Below are positions 25,488 through 34,342 of a stretch of DNA of 64,000 bases, piece after piece (position 1 is the first letter of the stretch; every line of letters begins with the position of its first letter). The notes under the pieces were generated by a model. The model was not told the origin of the DNA. It saw only the letters and a list, made by a program, of their open reading frames with translations, and searched no databases. This DNA comes from CAVVAE01 sp963746185. GTDB taxonomy: Bacteria > Actinomycetota > Actinomycetes > Propionibacteriales > Nocardioidaceae. The stretch spans positions 992,001 through 1,056,000 of the forward strand of contig CAVVAE010000004.1 in assembly GCA_963746185.1 (NCBI GenBank), read 5' to 3'. A program made the position numbers and the translations under genes.

Positions 25488-27482
25488 GTGACCAACTCCG
25501 ACTCCTCCACCCCGACTCCCACCACAGACGCGCTCTCAAACCTCTCGCGCGAGGAGCGCCATTTCGACCCGCCGGCTGACCTGGCCGCCGACGCGAACGT
25601 CAAGGCTGACGCCTACGACGATGCCGAGTCCGACCGGCTCGCGTTCTGGGCGAAGCAGGCCGAGCGCATCAGCTGGGCCGAGCCGTTCACCGAGGTGCTC
25701 GATTGGAGCAACCCGCCGTTCGCGAAGTGGTTCGTGGGAGGCAAGCTCAATGCGGCGTACAACTGCGTCGACCGACACGTCGAAGCGGGTCGTGGCGACA
25801 AGGTCGCGTTCCACTGGGTCGGTGAACCCGAGAATGACACCAGGTCGATCACCTATGCGGAGCTCCAGGACGAGGTCAACCAGGCGGCCAACGCGCTGAT
25901 CGACCTCGACGTCAAGACCGGCGACCGAGTTGCGATCTACATGCCGATGATTCCCGAGACGGTCATCGCGATGCTCGCGTGCGCCCGGATCGGCGCACCG
26001 CACACGGTGGTGTTTGGCGGCTTCTCGTCGCAGGCGCTCGAGGACCGCATCATCGACTGCGACGCGCGCGTCGTGATCACCGCCGACGGTGGTTACCGCC
26101 GCGGATCGCCGGCCGCACTGAAGCCCGCCGTCGACACCGCGCTGAAGAAGTGCCCAGACGTACGCAGCGTGCTCGTCGTCAAGCGAACAGGTCAGGACGT
26201 CGAGTGGACCGAGGGGCGCGACCTCTGGTGGGACGACATCGTCGGCAAGCAGAGCAAGGAGCACGCGCCCGAGGCGTTCGACGCCGAACACCCGCTCTAC
26301 GTCATGTACACGTCAGGTACGACGGGCAAGCCCAAGGGGATCCTGCACACGACCGGCGGTTACATGGTAGGTACGTCGTACACGCACTGGGCGGTCTTCG
26401 ACCTCAAGCCCGAGACCGACGTCTTCTGGACCGCGGCCGACATCGGCTGGGTGACCGGGCACTCCTACATCGTTTACGGACCGCTCGCCAACGGCACCAC
26501 CTCGGTGATGTACGAAGGCACACCTGACACCCCCCACAAGGGTCGGTGGTGGGAGATCATCGAAAAGTACAAGGTGAACCTGCTTTACTGCGCGCCGACC
26601 GCGATCCGCACGTTCATGAAGTGGGGTTCGGAGTTCCCCGAGAAGTTTGATCTCTCGACGCTGCGCATCATCGGGTCGGTTGGCGAGCCGATCAACCCCG
26701 AGGCTTACATGTGGTACCGCAAGGAGATCGGCGGCGACCGCTGCCCTGTGGTCGACACCTGGTGGCAGACCGAGACCGGCATGCTCATGATCAGCCCGTT
26801 GCCTGGCGTGACCTCCGGCAAGCCGGGGTCGGCGATGAGAGCCCTGCCGGGTGTGTCGGCGCAGGTCGTCGACGACGCCGGCAAACCGGTCGAGAAGGGG
26901 TCGGGCGGTTATCTCGTGTTGACGGAGCCGTGGCCTGCGATGCTCCGCACGCTGTGGGGAGACGACGAGCGTTATCAGGAGACTTACTGGTCGCGGTTCC
27001 CCGGTCTGTACTTCGCCGGAGACGGCGCCAAGCTCGACGAGGACGGCGACGTCTGGCTGCTCGGCCGAGTCGACGACGTGATGAACGTGTCCGGACACCG
27101 GTTGTCGACCACCGAGATCGAGTCTGCGCTCGTGTCGCATCCGAAGGTGGCGGAGGCTGCCGTCGTCGGTGCCAACGACGAGACGAGTGGTCAGGCCGTC
27201 AACGCCTTCGTGATCCTGCGGGAGAGCGCCGGCGACGGGGGCGCTGATGTCGTGGCTGAACTGCGTGACCACGTGGCCCAGGAGATCGGTGCGATCGCCA
27301 AACCCAAGGCGATCATGGTGGTGCCGGAGCTGCCCAAGACCCGGTCGGGCAAGATCATGCGGCGGTTGCTGCGCGACGTGGCTGAGCACCGCGAGCCGGG
27401 CGACGCGACGACGCTCGCCGACTCGTCGGTGATGGACCTGATCCAGGCCAACCTGGCCGAAGGCAAGGCCGACGAGGACTAG
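25488..27482 (+). CDS. acsA: Acetate--CoA ligase (acetyl-CoA synthetase)
   Basis: This 664-residue AMP-forming enzyme converts acetate, ATP and CoA to acetyl-CoA. Visible motifs are the P-loop YTSGTTGKPKG, the acetate-pocket region WWQTETGM, the adenylate motif GLYFAGDGAKLDEDGDVWLLGR, shortened here to its core DGAKLDEDGD, and the C-terminal PKTRSGKIMRR, whose Lys is the known site of inhibitory acetylation. A GTG start at 25488 fits full family length. It lies downstream of two acetate symporter genes under a LytTR system, so uptake and activation are clustered. Confidence 0.96.
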   Translation: MTNSDSSTPTPTTDALSNLSREERHFDPPADLAADANVKADAYDDAESDRLAFWAKQAERISWAEPFTEVLDWSNPPFAKWFVGGKLNAAYNCVDRHVEAGRGDKVAFHWVGEPENDTRSITYAELQDEVNQAANALIDLDVKTGDRVAIYMPMIPETVIAMLACARIGAPHTVVFGGFSSQALEDRIIDCDARVVITADGGYRRGSPAALKPAVDTALKKCPDVRSVLVVKRTGQDVEWTEGRDLWWDDIVGKQSKEHAPEAFDAEHPLYVMYTSGTTGKPKGILHTTGGYMVGTSYTHWAVFDLKPETDVFWTAADIGWVTGHSYIVYGPLANGTTSVMYEGTPDTPHKGRWWEIIEKYKVNLLYCAPTAIRTFMKWGSEFPEKFDLSTLRIIGSVGEPINPEAYMWYRKEIGGDRCPVVDTWWQTETGMLMISPLPGVTSGKPGSAMRALPGVSAQVVDDAGKPVEKGSGGYLVLTEPWPAMLRTLWGDDERYQETYWSRFPGLYFAGDGAKLDEDGDVWLLGRVDDVMNVSGHRLSTTEIESALVSHPKVAEAAVVGANDETSGQAVNAFVILRESAGDGGADVVAELRDHVAQEIGAIAKPKAIMVVPELPKTRSGKIMRRLLRDVAEHREPGDATTLADSSVMDLIQANLAEGKADED

Positions 27483-27510
27483 CCCGCCGGATTCCGACAG
27501 AGTGGTGGTC

Positions 27511-28734
27511 ATGACGACACCGCCGGAGGGATCACAGCCCGCGCGATTCAGTCCTCGACGTGTGCTGTCGGCACCGTCTGACGGTGAGGGGCGCTTCCTG
27601 GCAACTGCGCTGCGGCAGGAGACCGTAGGCGGTGCACTGCTGTTGGTCAGTGCAGTCATCGCGGTCGTCTGGGCCAACTCGCCCTGGGATGAGGCTTACC
27701 ACGATCTTCAACACCTCGACGTCGGCCGGTTGTCGCTCGAACACTGGGCCGCCGACGGTGGCCTGGCGCTCTTCTTCTTCATCGCCGGTCTGGAGCTCAA
27801 ACGCGAGCTCACCGTAGGAAGCCTGAAGCGGCTCGGCGACGCTCTCGTGCCGATGTCGGCGGCACTCGCCGGGATGGTCGTGCCAGCCGTCATCTATCTC
27901 GGCGTTAACGCCGGCGGCGGAGACCTCGCCGGCTGGGCCGTGCCGACAGCTACCGATATCGCGTTCGCCCTGGCCGTGCTGGCGATCGTGGGAAGGGCGC
28001 TGCCATCCTCGCTCCGGGCGTTCCTGCTCACGTTGGCCGTGGTCGACGACCTCGGGGCCATCACCATCATCGCGATCGTGTTCACCGACAGCATCGACCT
28101 GCTGGCGCTCGCAGGAGCAGTTGTGCTGCTCGTGGTCTACGCCTTCCTCCAGCGAGCCCGCGTCAGCAGTTGGCTGATCTACGTTCCAATCGCCGTTGGC
28201 ACCTGGTGGCTCGTGCTCGAGAGCGGAGTGCATGCCACGATCGCCGGCGTTGCGCTTGGCCTGCTCACCCGGGTGCGGCCTGACAAGAACGAGGACGCGT
28301 CGCCAGCTGAACGCCTGGAGCATCGGCTACGCCCGGTGTCGGCCGGTCTCGCCGTACCGTTCTTCGCGCTGCTGTCAGCGGGCGTCGCGATCCAGGGTGG
28401 TACGGAGTTGCTCACCGACCCCATCCTGATCGGAATCGTGCTCGGCCTGCTGGTCGGCAAGAGCATCGGAGTCCTGGGCGGTGCCTGGACGGTGACGAAG
28501 CTGACGCGCGCCGAACTCGACGCCGACCTGTTGTGGCGCGACGTCGCGGGCGTGGCTGTGCTGTCGGGAGTCGGGTTCACGGTGTCCCTGCTCATCGCCG
28601 ATCTCGCGCTCGCGCCCGAGCAGACCGAGGCCGCCAAGACAGCCGTGCTCGCAGGGTCTCTCCTCGCCGGTGCGGCGGCCGCTGTGATCCTGCGACGGCG
28701 CAACATCCACCACGAATCGCGCGGCGACGGGTGA
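27511..28734 (+). CDS. nhaA: Na+/H+ antiporter NhaA
   Basis: This protein of about 407 residues has 12 predicted helices and typical NhaA segments: FFFIAGLELKREL, TDIAFALAVLAIVG, and LAVVDDLGAI, whose two Asp form the Na+/H+ site. It exports Na+ in exchange for H+. It starts 29 bases after acsA and may be cotranscribed; export of Na+ brought in by acetate symport would be a sensible link but is inference. GTG codons at 27502 and 27505 are alternative starts. Confidence 0.93.
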   Translation: MTTPPEGSQPARFSPRRVLSAPSDGEGRFLATALRQETVGGALLLVSAVIAVVWANSPWDEAYHDLQHLDVGRLSLEHWAADGGLALFFFIAGLELKRELTVGSLKRLGDALVPMSAALAGMVVPAVIYLGVNAGGGDLAGWAVPTATDIAFALAVLAIVGRALPSSLRAFLLTLAVVDDLGAITIIAIVFTDSIDLLALAGAVVLLVVYAFLQRARVSSWLIYVPIAVGTWWLVLESGVHATIAGVALGLLTRVRPDKNEDASPAERLEHRLRPVSAGLAVPFFALLSAGVAIQGGTELLTDPILIGIVLGLLVGKSIGVLGGAWTVTKLTRAELDADLLWRDVAGVAVLSGVGFTVSLLIADLALAPEQTEAAKTAVLAGSLLAGAAAAVILRRRNIHHESRGDG

Positions 28735-28765
28735 CGCCGTAGGGTTTCGGGTGGTGCGATAGGGA

Positions 28766-28787
28766 GACGGCTACGCAGTCAGCCGTC
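28766..28787 (+). terminator. Hairpin after nhaA
   Basis: A perfect 7-bp stem (GACGGCT, AGCCGTC) with an 8-base loop lies 32 bases after the nhaA stop and just before the next gene. It is a weak terminator candidate without a U-tract. Confidence 0.35.
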
Positions 28788-28806
28788 ACCGATGAGAGGA
28801 CGAGAG

Positions 28807-29211
28807 ATGACGACCCCACAGCCGGGCCCTGGAGTCGACGACGAACCCACGATCGGGCGACTCGTCGCCGACACCAGCCGCGACCTCTCGGCCCTCGTTC
28901 GCAGCGAGATCGAGCTCGCCAAGACCGAGCTGAAGTTCAGCGTCAAGGCCGGCGGGATCGGCGCCGCCCTCTTTGCCGCTGCTGCCTTCCTCGTCCTGCT
29001 CTCGATCATCATGATCTCGATCGCCTTCGCGTTCTTCCTGAACTGGCTGTACTTCGGCGTCGCCACCTCCTTCCTCCTCGTCTTCGTCGTATACGTCCTC
29101 GTGGCCGCCTTGCTGGCCTTCATCGGTGTGAAGAAGGTCAAGCAGGTCAGGGCTCCCGAGCAGACAATCGCGGCGGTCAAGAGCAACAAACAGGTTCTCA
29201 AGCGCGGCTGA
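28807..29211 (+). CDS. Phage-holin-superfamily-like membrane protein (DUF1469 type)
   Basis: This 134-residue protein starts with a helical region LVADTSRDLSALVRSEIELAKTEL cut here to its core LVRSEIELAKTEL, typical of actinobacterial holin-III-like proteins, followed by two membrane helices (about 47-70 and 77-100) and a basic tail. Despite the name there is no phage context; the protein is conserved next to the hydrolase and marP genes, as in mycobacteria (Rv3669). Its role is unknown. Confidence 0.85.
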   Translation: MTTPQPGPGVDDEPTIGRLVADTSRDLSALVRSEIELAKTELKFSVKAGGIGAALFAAAAFLVLLSIIMISIAFAFFLNWLYFGVATSFLLVFVVYVLVAALLAFIGVKKVKQVRAPEQTIAAVKSNKQVLKRG

Positions 29212-29223
29212 GCGCCCGGCTTG

Positions 29224-30135
29224 ATGACACGTCTCGCCGGTCCCTGGCAGCATCGCGACGTCGCCGCCAACGGCGCGCGCTTCCACGTCGCAGAAGCCGG
29301 TTCCGGCCGGCTCGTCCTCTTCCTGCACGGGTTCCCGGAGTTCTGGTGGGCCTGGCGCGACCAGCTTCCCGCCGTCGCTGCCGACGGCTACCACGCCGTC
29401 GCGATGGACCTGCGGGGCTACGGCGGCAGCGACAAGACCCCTCGTGGCTATGACCCGTTGACGCTGGCATCCGATGTCGCCGGGGTCATTCGCACGTTGG
29501 GCGCACGGTCGGCCACCCTCGTCGGCCAGGGATGGGGAGGGTACGTCGCTTGGGCGGTTGCAGCGGCTCACCCCGACTGTGTCAGGGCGCTGTGCGCCGT
29601 GGCGGCTCCGCATCCGACCGAGCTGCTGCGGTCGCCATTCCGTTTCGCGAGCCGGGTCCCGCTCTCCCATCTCGCGGCGATGCAGATGCCGTGGATTCCC
29701 GAGCGCCGCATCCAGCGCGGTGACTACATCGCCCGCCACCTCTCTTCGTGGGCGGCGTCGGGGTCGGGGTTCCCAGCGCCGGGGGTGGTGCAGCGCTACC
29801 AGGCGGCGCTCGCTGATTGGCCGTCACCTCACTGCGCGTTGGAGTACCACCGTTGGCTGTTCAGGTCGCGGCTTCGTGCCGACGGCCGGGCCTTTGCCCA
29901 GCTGCTGAGGCGCCCGATCCGCGTTCCCGTGCTTCAGGTAATTGGCGCCGAAGACCCCGCGGTACGACGTTCGGCGGTCGCCGACTCGGCCCGCCACGTC
30001 ACCGGTCCACATGACGTCGTCACGATCGAAGGCACGGGACACTTCCCGCACGAAGAGGCGCCAGCGGCGTTCAACCAGACGCTCCGGAGCTGGCTTTTAC
30101 AGCGCGCAGTCTCCGGTGTCGACCCGCGAAACTGA
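29224..30135 (+). CDS. Alpha/beta hydrolase, epoxide-hydrolase-like, nucleophile replaced
   Basis: This 303-residue alpha/beta hydrolase fold protein has the oxyanion region FLHGFPEFWWAWR and a WGGYVAW elbow. Epoxide hydrolases have Asp at the elbow (G-H-D-W-G-G), but here it reads LVGQGWGG, so the nucleophile position is Gly. The acid (GAEDPAVR) and the base (EGTGHFPHEE) remain. Thus it resembles Rv3670 (EphE) by position but is probably not a classical epoxide hydrolase. Its 3' end overlaps the convergent marP gene by 39 bases. ATG 29224 is preferred over TTG 29221. Confidence 0.85.
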   Translation: MTRLAGPWQHRDVAANGARFHVAEAGSGRLVLFLHGFPEFWWAWRDQLPAVAADGYHAVAMDLRGYGGSDKTPRGYDPLTLASDVAGVIRTLGARSATLVGQGWGGYVAWAVAAAHPDCVRALCAVAAPHPTELLRSPFRFASRVPLSHLAAMQMPWIPERRIQRGDYIARHLSSWAASGSGFPAPGVVQRYQAALADWPSPHCALEYHRWLFRSRLRADGRAFAQLLRRPIRVPVLQVIGAEDPAVRRSAVADSARHVTGPHDVVTIEGTGHFPHEEAPAAFNQTLRSWLLQRAVSGVDPRN

Positions 30136-31275
30136 TCCGGACGTGGCGGCATCGGAAACCTGGTCGGCGGTGAGGGCATAGCCGGTGTCACCATCAGTGA
30201 CCGAGGCCGCGAAGATCACCCCAATCACGTCGCCGTCGACGTCGACCAGAGGACCGCCGGAGTTACCCTGACGGACGAGCGCTCGGATGGAGTAGGTGTC
30301 GCGGTAGACGGTGTCGTCGCCGTAGATGTTGGGACTGCGCAAGGTCTGTTCGTCACGGATGCGGGCCGGTTGGACGTCGTACGGGCCGTTCTCGGGGAAG
30401 CCGAGCACAGCGCTCGAGTCCCCTGACTTGGCGGTCTGGTCGAAGTTGAGAGACGAAGCGCTTGAGGGAAGGTCGGGAACTGCGAGCACGGCGACATCGA
30501 CGTCGGGGTCGTAGTAGACGACCGTCGCGGGGTAGTCGGTTTCACCGATCCGCACGTCAGGGTTGTCGACACCCGCCACCACGTGCGCATTGGTCATCAC
30601 CCGACCCGCTCCGAACACGAACCCGCTGCCCTCGAGCGTGCGGTCACAGGAGTCCGCAGCGCCGAGGATCTTGACCACGCCCGACTCTGCGGCGGCCACC
30701 CCAGGCCGTAGCGCGACTCCCACGGACGGGGGCGGCACGTCTTTGATGTGTTCGGGGGTGAACGGCTCGAGGTAGCGCGGGAAGAGCGAGGAATCGACCA
30801 GGGAGTTGAAGGCAGACAGGACTCGGTCGGAGCCCCCTGGCAGTGCACTGTCGACGGTGCTCAGCACGACCGACGTGCGGACCTCCTGGTTGAGTCCACG
30901 CATCTCAGCGCCGCTGATGGCGACGCCCAGCACCCACGCGATCAACAACATGGCTACGACGCTGAGTGCCGCGCCACTGATCGCGTCGACGACCCGAGCC
31001 GGCCGCCACGTGATCCAACTTCGCAGCTGGCTGCCTGTATACGCACCACCGGCCTGACCCAAGAACGCCCCGGCCAGCACCAGGAGCAACGCTGCCAACG
31101 ACACCGAGACGCCGGGGTCGAACCCGTCGAGCAGCATCGGCGTGACCTGGACCCCGATGAACCCGCCGAGGAGCAAGCCGAACGTCGAGGCCGAACCGAC
31201 GATGAAGCCCTGCTGATAGCCAGACAGTGCGTAGACCACGACGAACAGCAACAGGGCCCAGTCGAGTGCGTTCAC
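30097..31275 (-). CDS. marP: MarP-type membrane serine protease (CvpA-trypsin)
   Basis: This 392-residue protein has four N-terminal CvpA-like helices (1-125) and a periplasmic chymotrypsin-fold domain with triad His231 (TNAHVVAG), Asp260 (PDVDVAVL) and Ser339 (RQGNSGGPL). Cys210 and Cys390 correspond to the disulfide of mycobacterial MarP, with all positions shifted by only four or five residues. MarP is needed for acid resistance in M. tuberculosis. It is last in an operon with a CoA-type Nudix, TlpA and nth; its start overlaps the Nudix stop by 4 bases. Confidence 0.95.
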   Translation of the reverse strand: MNALDWALLLFVVVYALSGYQQGFIVGSASTFGLLLGGFIGVQVTPMLLDGFDPGVSVSLAALLLVLAGAFLGQAGGAYTGSQLRSWITWRPARVVDAISGAALSVVAMLLIAWVLGVAISGAEMRGLNQEVRTSVVLSTVDSALPGGSDRVLSAFNSLVDSSLFPRYLEPFTPEHIKDVPPPSVGVALRPGVAAAESGVVKILGAADSCDRTLEGSGFVFGAGRVMTNAHVVAGVDNPDVRIGETDYPATVVYYDPDVDVAVLAVPDLPSSASSLNFDQTAKSGDSSAVLGFPENGPYDVQPARIRDEQTLRSPNIYGDDTVYRDTYSIRALVRQGNSGGPLVDVDGDVIGVIFAASVTDGDTGYALTADQVSDAATSGSVSRVDTGDCAL

Positions 31276-32024
31276 GGCTCGACCTCCCGACGGGCATGGT
31301 CACGCATCGAGCTTGGTACGAGGTCGGCGGGGAGATCGACGACGTTGCTGTCGTCCCAGTCGACCTCCCAGCCGACGATGCTGAACATCCGCGACAGCAG
31401 ACCGGCGGTGAAACCCCAGACGACCAGGTCGCGCACGAGGAACGCCGGGCCGAGGTAGCCCGACGGGTGCTTCATCGTGACGCGATGTGCGGGGTCGAGC
31501 AGCTCAGCAAGCGGGATGGTGTGGACCGATGCGGTCTCGGCCGGATCGACGGCGTGAACCGGCGACGGCACGCGCCACCACCCCACGACCGGCGTGACCG
31601 CGAAGTTGCTCGGTGGGAGCCAGAGCTGCGGGAGTACGCCGATCACGTCGACACCTGTCGGATCGAGCCCCGTCTCCTCTTGGGCCTCGCGCAGCGCGGC
31701 CGCCACCTCGTCGACGTCGTCGGGGTCTTCCTTCCCGCCTGGGAAGGCCACCTGGCCGGCGTGGGACCGCATGTCGTGTGACCGCTCGAGCAAGAGGACC
31801 TCGGGTTCACCGGACGCCTCCCCGAAGAGCATCAGCACCGAGGCCCGCTGCGGTTTGGTGCCGTCCGGTGGCAGCCAGCTGGAGAGCTCGCCGGCCACGA
31901 GGTCGTGGGAGATGTCGGCCACCGGCTGGAGCCAGGAAGGCAGCCCGCTGGCTTCTCGGCCTCCTGGCTGTGCGCGGTGCGAAGGCGTCTCGGCGTCCGC
32001 CGGGTGTGAGTCGGTCATCGTCAC
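31272..32024 (-). CDS. Nudix hydrolase, CoA pyrophosphatase type
   Basis: This 250-residue protein has the Nudix box GGKEDPDDVDEVAAALREAQEETG, cited here by its core REAQEETG near residue 115, preceded by LLERSHDMRSHAGQVAFPGG, the signature of CoA pyrophosphatases (NudL-like). It probably hydrolyses CoA or its derivatives to phosphopantetheine and 3',5'-ADP. It overlaps marP by 4 bases and follows the TlpA gene by one base. GTG 32024 or ATG 32018 may start it. Confidence 0.9.
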   Translation of the reverse strand: MTMTDSHPADAETPSHRAQPGGREASGLPSWLQPVADISHDLVAGELSSWLPPDGTKPQRASVLMLFGEASGEPEVLLLERSHDMRSHAGQVAFPGGKEDPDDVDEVAAALREAQEETGLDPTGVDVIGVLPQLWLPPSNFAVTPVVGWWRVPSPVHAVDPAETASVHTIPLAELLDPAHRVTMKHPSGYLGPAFLVRDLVVWGFTAGLLSRMFSIVGWEVDWDDSNVVDLPADLVPSSMRDHARREVEP

Positions 32025-32025
32025 G

Positions 32026-32685
32026 TCACGGCCGTACCACGTTGATGCCGAGATAATCCCGCACCAGGTCGGCCAATTCCTCAGCCGAGGGCATCGCGCC
32101 GTACTCGGTGTGGACGACTTCGCCAGTGGAGTCGACGAACACCGTCAGCGGAAGGCCGGACACGCGCATCCTTGCGCGGGTGGCACCCTCGGGATCAGCG
32201 ATCTGCGGGTAGGTCAGGCCTAGCTCATCGGCGAACGCGATGGCTCGTCCGGGAAGCGGGTCGAGGAAGTCGACGCCGACGACGAGAACGCGATTGTTCG
32301 CCTGCTCATGCAGCCGCTGGAACATCGGCGACTCAGTGCGGCAGGGCCCACACGTCTGCGCCCAGAAGTTCAGCACGGCGGGCTTGCCGCGAAGCCCAGA
32401 CAGGTGGACATCGTCACCCCCGCCGAGGCAGGGCAGCGTGACGTCAGGAAGACCCTTGGCGACCGGGTCAGCGTCGCTGGAGCTGTCGGGACACGGGGCT
32501 ATCCCCGCGGCTTCCTTCTGCTCACGCAGCTCAGGGGTGTCGACCTTCACGGCGGCATCCTTCGCACTGAAGGTGTAAGGGTCTGACAGGTCGGGACTCT
32601 CCGAGCTACATGCCGTCAGGCCGAGCAGACTGGCGGCGAGGACCGTTGCCGTCGAGCGCGCAAGGCCCAGGGCCCGCTGGCTCAT
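32026..32685 (-). CDS. TlpA-like thioredoxin-fold lipoprotein
   Basis: This 219-residue protein has a lipoprotein signal ending LLGLTACSS (acylated Cys) and a thioredoxin fold with active site FWAQTCGPCRTE. It probably reduces or exchanges disulfides outside the membrane, for example in cytochrome maturation or in service of MarP, which carries a disulfide; the latter is inference. An additional Cys pair (APCPDSS, LPCLGGG) precedes the active site. Start ATG 32685 overlaps the nth stop by 4 bases. Confidence 0.9.
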   Translation of the reverse strand: MSQRALGLARSTATVLAASLLGLTACSSESPDLSDPYTFSAKDAAVKVDTPELREQKEAAGIAPCPDSSSDADPVAKGLPDVTLPCLGGGDDVHLSGLRGKPAVLNFWAQTCGPCRTESPMFQRLHEQANNRVLVVGVDFLDPLPGRAIAFADELGLTYPQIADPEGATRARMRVSGLPLTVFVDSTGEVVHTEYGAMPSAEELADLVRDYLGINVVRP

Positions 32686-33404
32686 GCTCGGCCCTCGGTG
32701 CGCAGGAGTTTGGCGGCTGTGGAAGGGTCTGTCGGCCCTTCGCCGTACGCCGGACACATCCTCGCCACCGGGCAGGCTCCGCATGCGGGGTTGCGCGCGT
32801 GGCAGCAGCGGCGGCCGTGCCAGATGAGGTGGTGGCTGAGCATCGTCCAGTCGCGCTTGGGGAAGAGGGCGCCGACCGCGTGCTCGACCTTGACCGGGTC
32901 GGTCTCCGACGTCCAGTTGAAGCGGCGTACGAGCCTGGCGAAGTGGGTGTCGACAGTGATGCCGGGGACGTCGAACGCGTTGCCGAGTACGACGTTTGCC
33001 GTCTTGCGGCCCACCCCGGGCAACGTGACGAGGTCCTTGAGCTTGCCCGGCACCTCGCCGTCGTAGTGCTCAAGGACGGCGGCTGCGAGCTTCATGATGG
33101 ACGCGGTCTTGGCCCTGAAGAACCCGGTGGACTCGATGATCTGTTCGACGTCGTCGGGGTTGGCCGCGGCGAGCTCGGCCGGTCCCGGGTAGCGGGTGAA
33201 AAGAGTTGGGCTGACCGCGTTGACTCGTTTGTCGGTCGTTTGCGCTGACAAGACGGTGACGATGAGCAGCTCCCAGGGCGAGCGGAAGTCGAGCTCGCTT
33301 CGCGCGTCTGGGTAGGTCTGCGCCAGGATGCGGTTGATTCGCCGCGCACGTCGCACCAGTCCCGTGCGGCTCTCCGACGCGGCGGCAGCGGCGACGGCTG
33401 ACAT
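32682..33404 (-). CDS. nth: Endonuclease III
   Basis: This 240-residue DNA glycosylase/AP lyase has the helix-hairpin-helix LPGVGRKTANVVLGNAF with the catalytic Lys, VDTHFARL with the catalytic Asp, and a C-terminal 4Fe-4S cluster (C-x6-C-x2-C-x5-C in CHARNPACGACPVARMC). It removes oxidised pyrimidines in base excision repair. It is the first gene of the nth-tlpA-nudix-marP operon, the order also found in mycobacteria (Rv3674c-Rv3671c). Confidence 0.97.
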   Translation of the reverse strand: MSAVAAAAASESRTGLVRRARRINRILAQTYPDARSELDFRSPWELLIVTVLSAQTTDKRVNAVSPTLFTRYPGPAELAAANPDDVEQIIESTGFFRAKTASIMKLAAAVLEHYDGEVPGKLKDLVTLPGVGRKTANVVLGNAFDVPGITVDTHFARLVRRFNWTSETDPVKVEHAVGALFPKRDWTMLSHHLIWHGRRCCHARNPACGACPVARMCPAYGEGPTDPSTAAKLLRTEGRA

Positions 33405-33531
33405 GGGCCCAGCCTACGGCGTGGGGCGGACAGGTCGAACGGCGAGAGGACCGCATGGCATCGCGACAGCGGATACGTCAGACTGTGACGCAGACCACCG
33501 CCATCGGCGGCGGATGACGAGGAGGAAATGC

Positions 33532-34209
33532 GTGAACACCGACGTTCTCCGGCAGGCACCGCTGTTCGGCGGGCTCGACGACGAAGCCGCTGAGGCGCTG
33601 AGCTCGTCGATGGTGGAGAGCCGCATCCGCCGCGGTGACGTGCTGTTCCACGAGGGCGACGAGGGTGACCGGCTCTATGTCGTGACCGAGGGGAAGGTCA
33701 AGCTCGGCCGCAGCTCCGCAGACGGGCGCGAGAACCTGCTGGCGATCCTTGGTCCAGGCCAGATGTTCGGTGAGCTCTCGCTGTTCGACCCGGGGCCTCG
33801 CTCGGCCACCGTCACTGCTGTTACCGACTGCACGATGCAGAGCCTGAGCCATGATGAGCTCGGCCGGTGGCTGAACGGTCGCCCGGAGGTCGCACGCGGT
33901 CTGCTCGGCCAGCTCGCCGGGCGGTTACGCAAGGCCAACGACGTGGTGGCCGACCTGGTGTTCTCCGACGTACCTGGTCGGGTGGCGAAGGCGCTTCTCG
34001 ACCTGTCGTCGCGCTTTGGGCGAGTCGCCGACGACGGCGTCCATGTGCACCACGACCTGACGCAGGAGGAGTTGGCCCAGTTGGTCGGGGCATCGCGTGA
34101 GACGGTCAACAAGGCGCTCGCCGACTTCGCCTCGCGCGGCTGGCTACGGCTCGAGGCCCGGTCCGTCGTACTGATGGACGTCGAACGCCTCAAACGCCGC
34201 GCCCGCTGA
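33532..34209 (+). CDS. crp: Crp/GlxR-type cAMP-responsive regulator
   Basis: This 225-residue protein has an N-terminal cyclic-nucleotide-binding domain with phosphate-binding cassette FGELSLFDPGPRSATV, and a C-terminal winged helix with recognition helix GASRETVNKALADF. It matches Rv3676/GlxR in sequence style and place, opposite nth. It should be a global regulator of carbon metabolism and possibly of acsA. The GTG start at 33532 follows GAGGAGG; the longer frame is rejected. An 81-bp repeat begins nine bases after its stop. Confidence 0.93.
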   Translation: MNTDVLRQAPLFGGLDDEAAEALSSSMVESRIRRGDVLFHEGDEGDRLYVVTEGKVKLGRSSADGRENLLAILGPGQMFGELSLFDPGPRSATVTAVTDCTMQSLSHDELGRWLNGRPEVARGLLGQLAGRLRKANDVVADLVFSDVPGRVAKALLDLSSRFGRVADDGVHVHHDLTQEELAQLVGASRETVNKALADFASRGWLRLEARSVVLMDVERLKRRAR

Positions 34210-34217
34210 CCGTTGCG

Positions 34218-34298
34218 GGGTTTGCCTTGTTTTCAAGCCAAAAGGCTTGTGAACAAGGCAGATCTGCCTTGCAGAGTGGGGGTTTGCCTTGTAGACCT
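34218..34298 (+). repeat. 81-bp TGCCTTG hairpin repeat, copy 2
   Basis: This copy differs from copy 1 at four of 81 positions and has the same stem-loop plus two TGCCTTG direct repeats. It lies directly after crp and 45 bases before the metallo-hydrolase gene; copy 3 lies after that gene in the opposite orientation. Confidence 0.9.
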
Positions 34299-34342
34299 CG
34301 GCGCGTACGACGGCGGCCGCCCGGCCCGGTAACGTGGCCGAC

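Noticed and set aside
26313..27677. 454-codon minus-strand frame
   Set aside because: It is antisense to acsA, which is complete and has all family motifs.
28807..29211. Holin-like gene as a sign of prophage
   Set aside because: The gene belongs to a conserved chromosomal neighbourhood (Rv3669 type); no other phage genes are present.
30748..31458. 236-codon plus-strand frame
   Set aside because: It is antisense to marP and the Nudix gene; its composition is that of a shadow frame.
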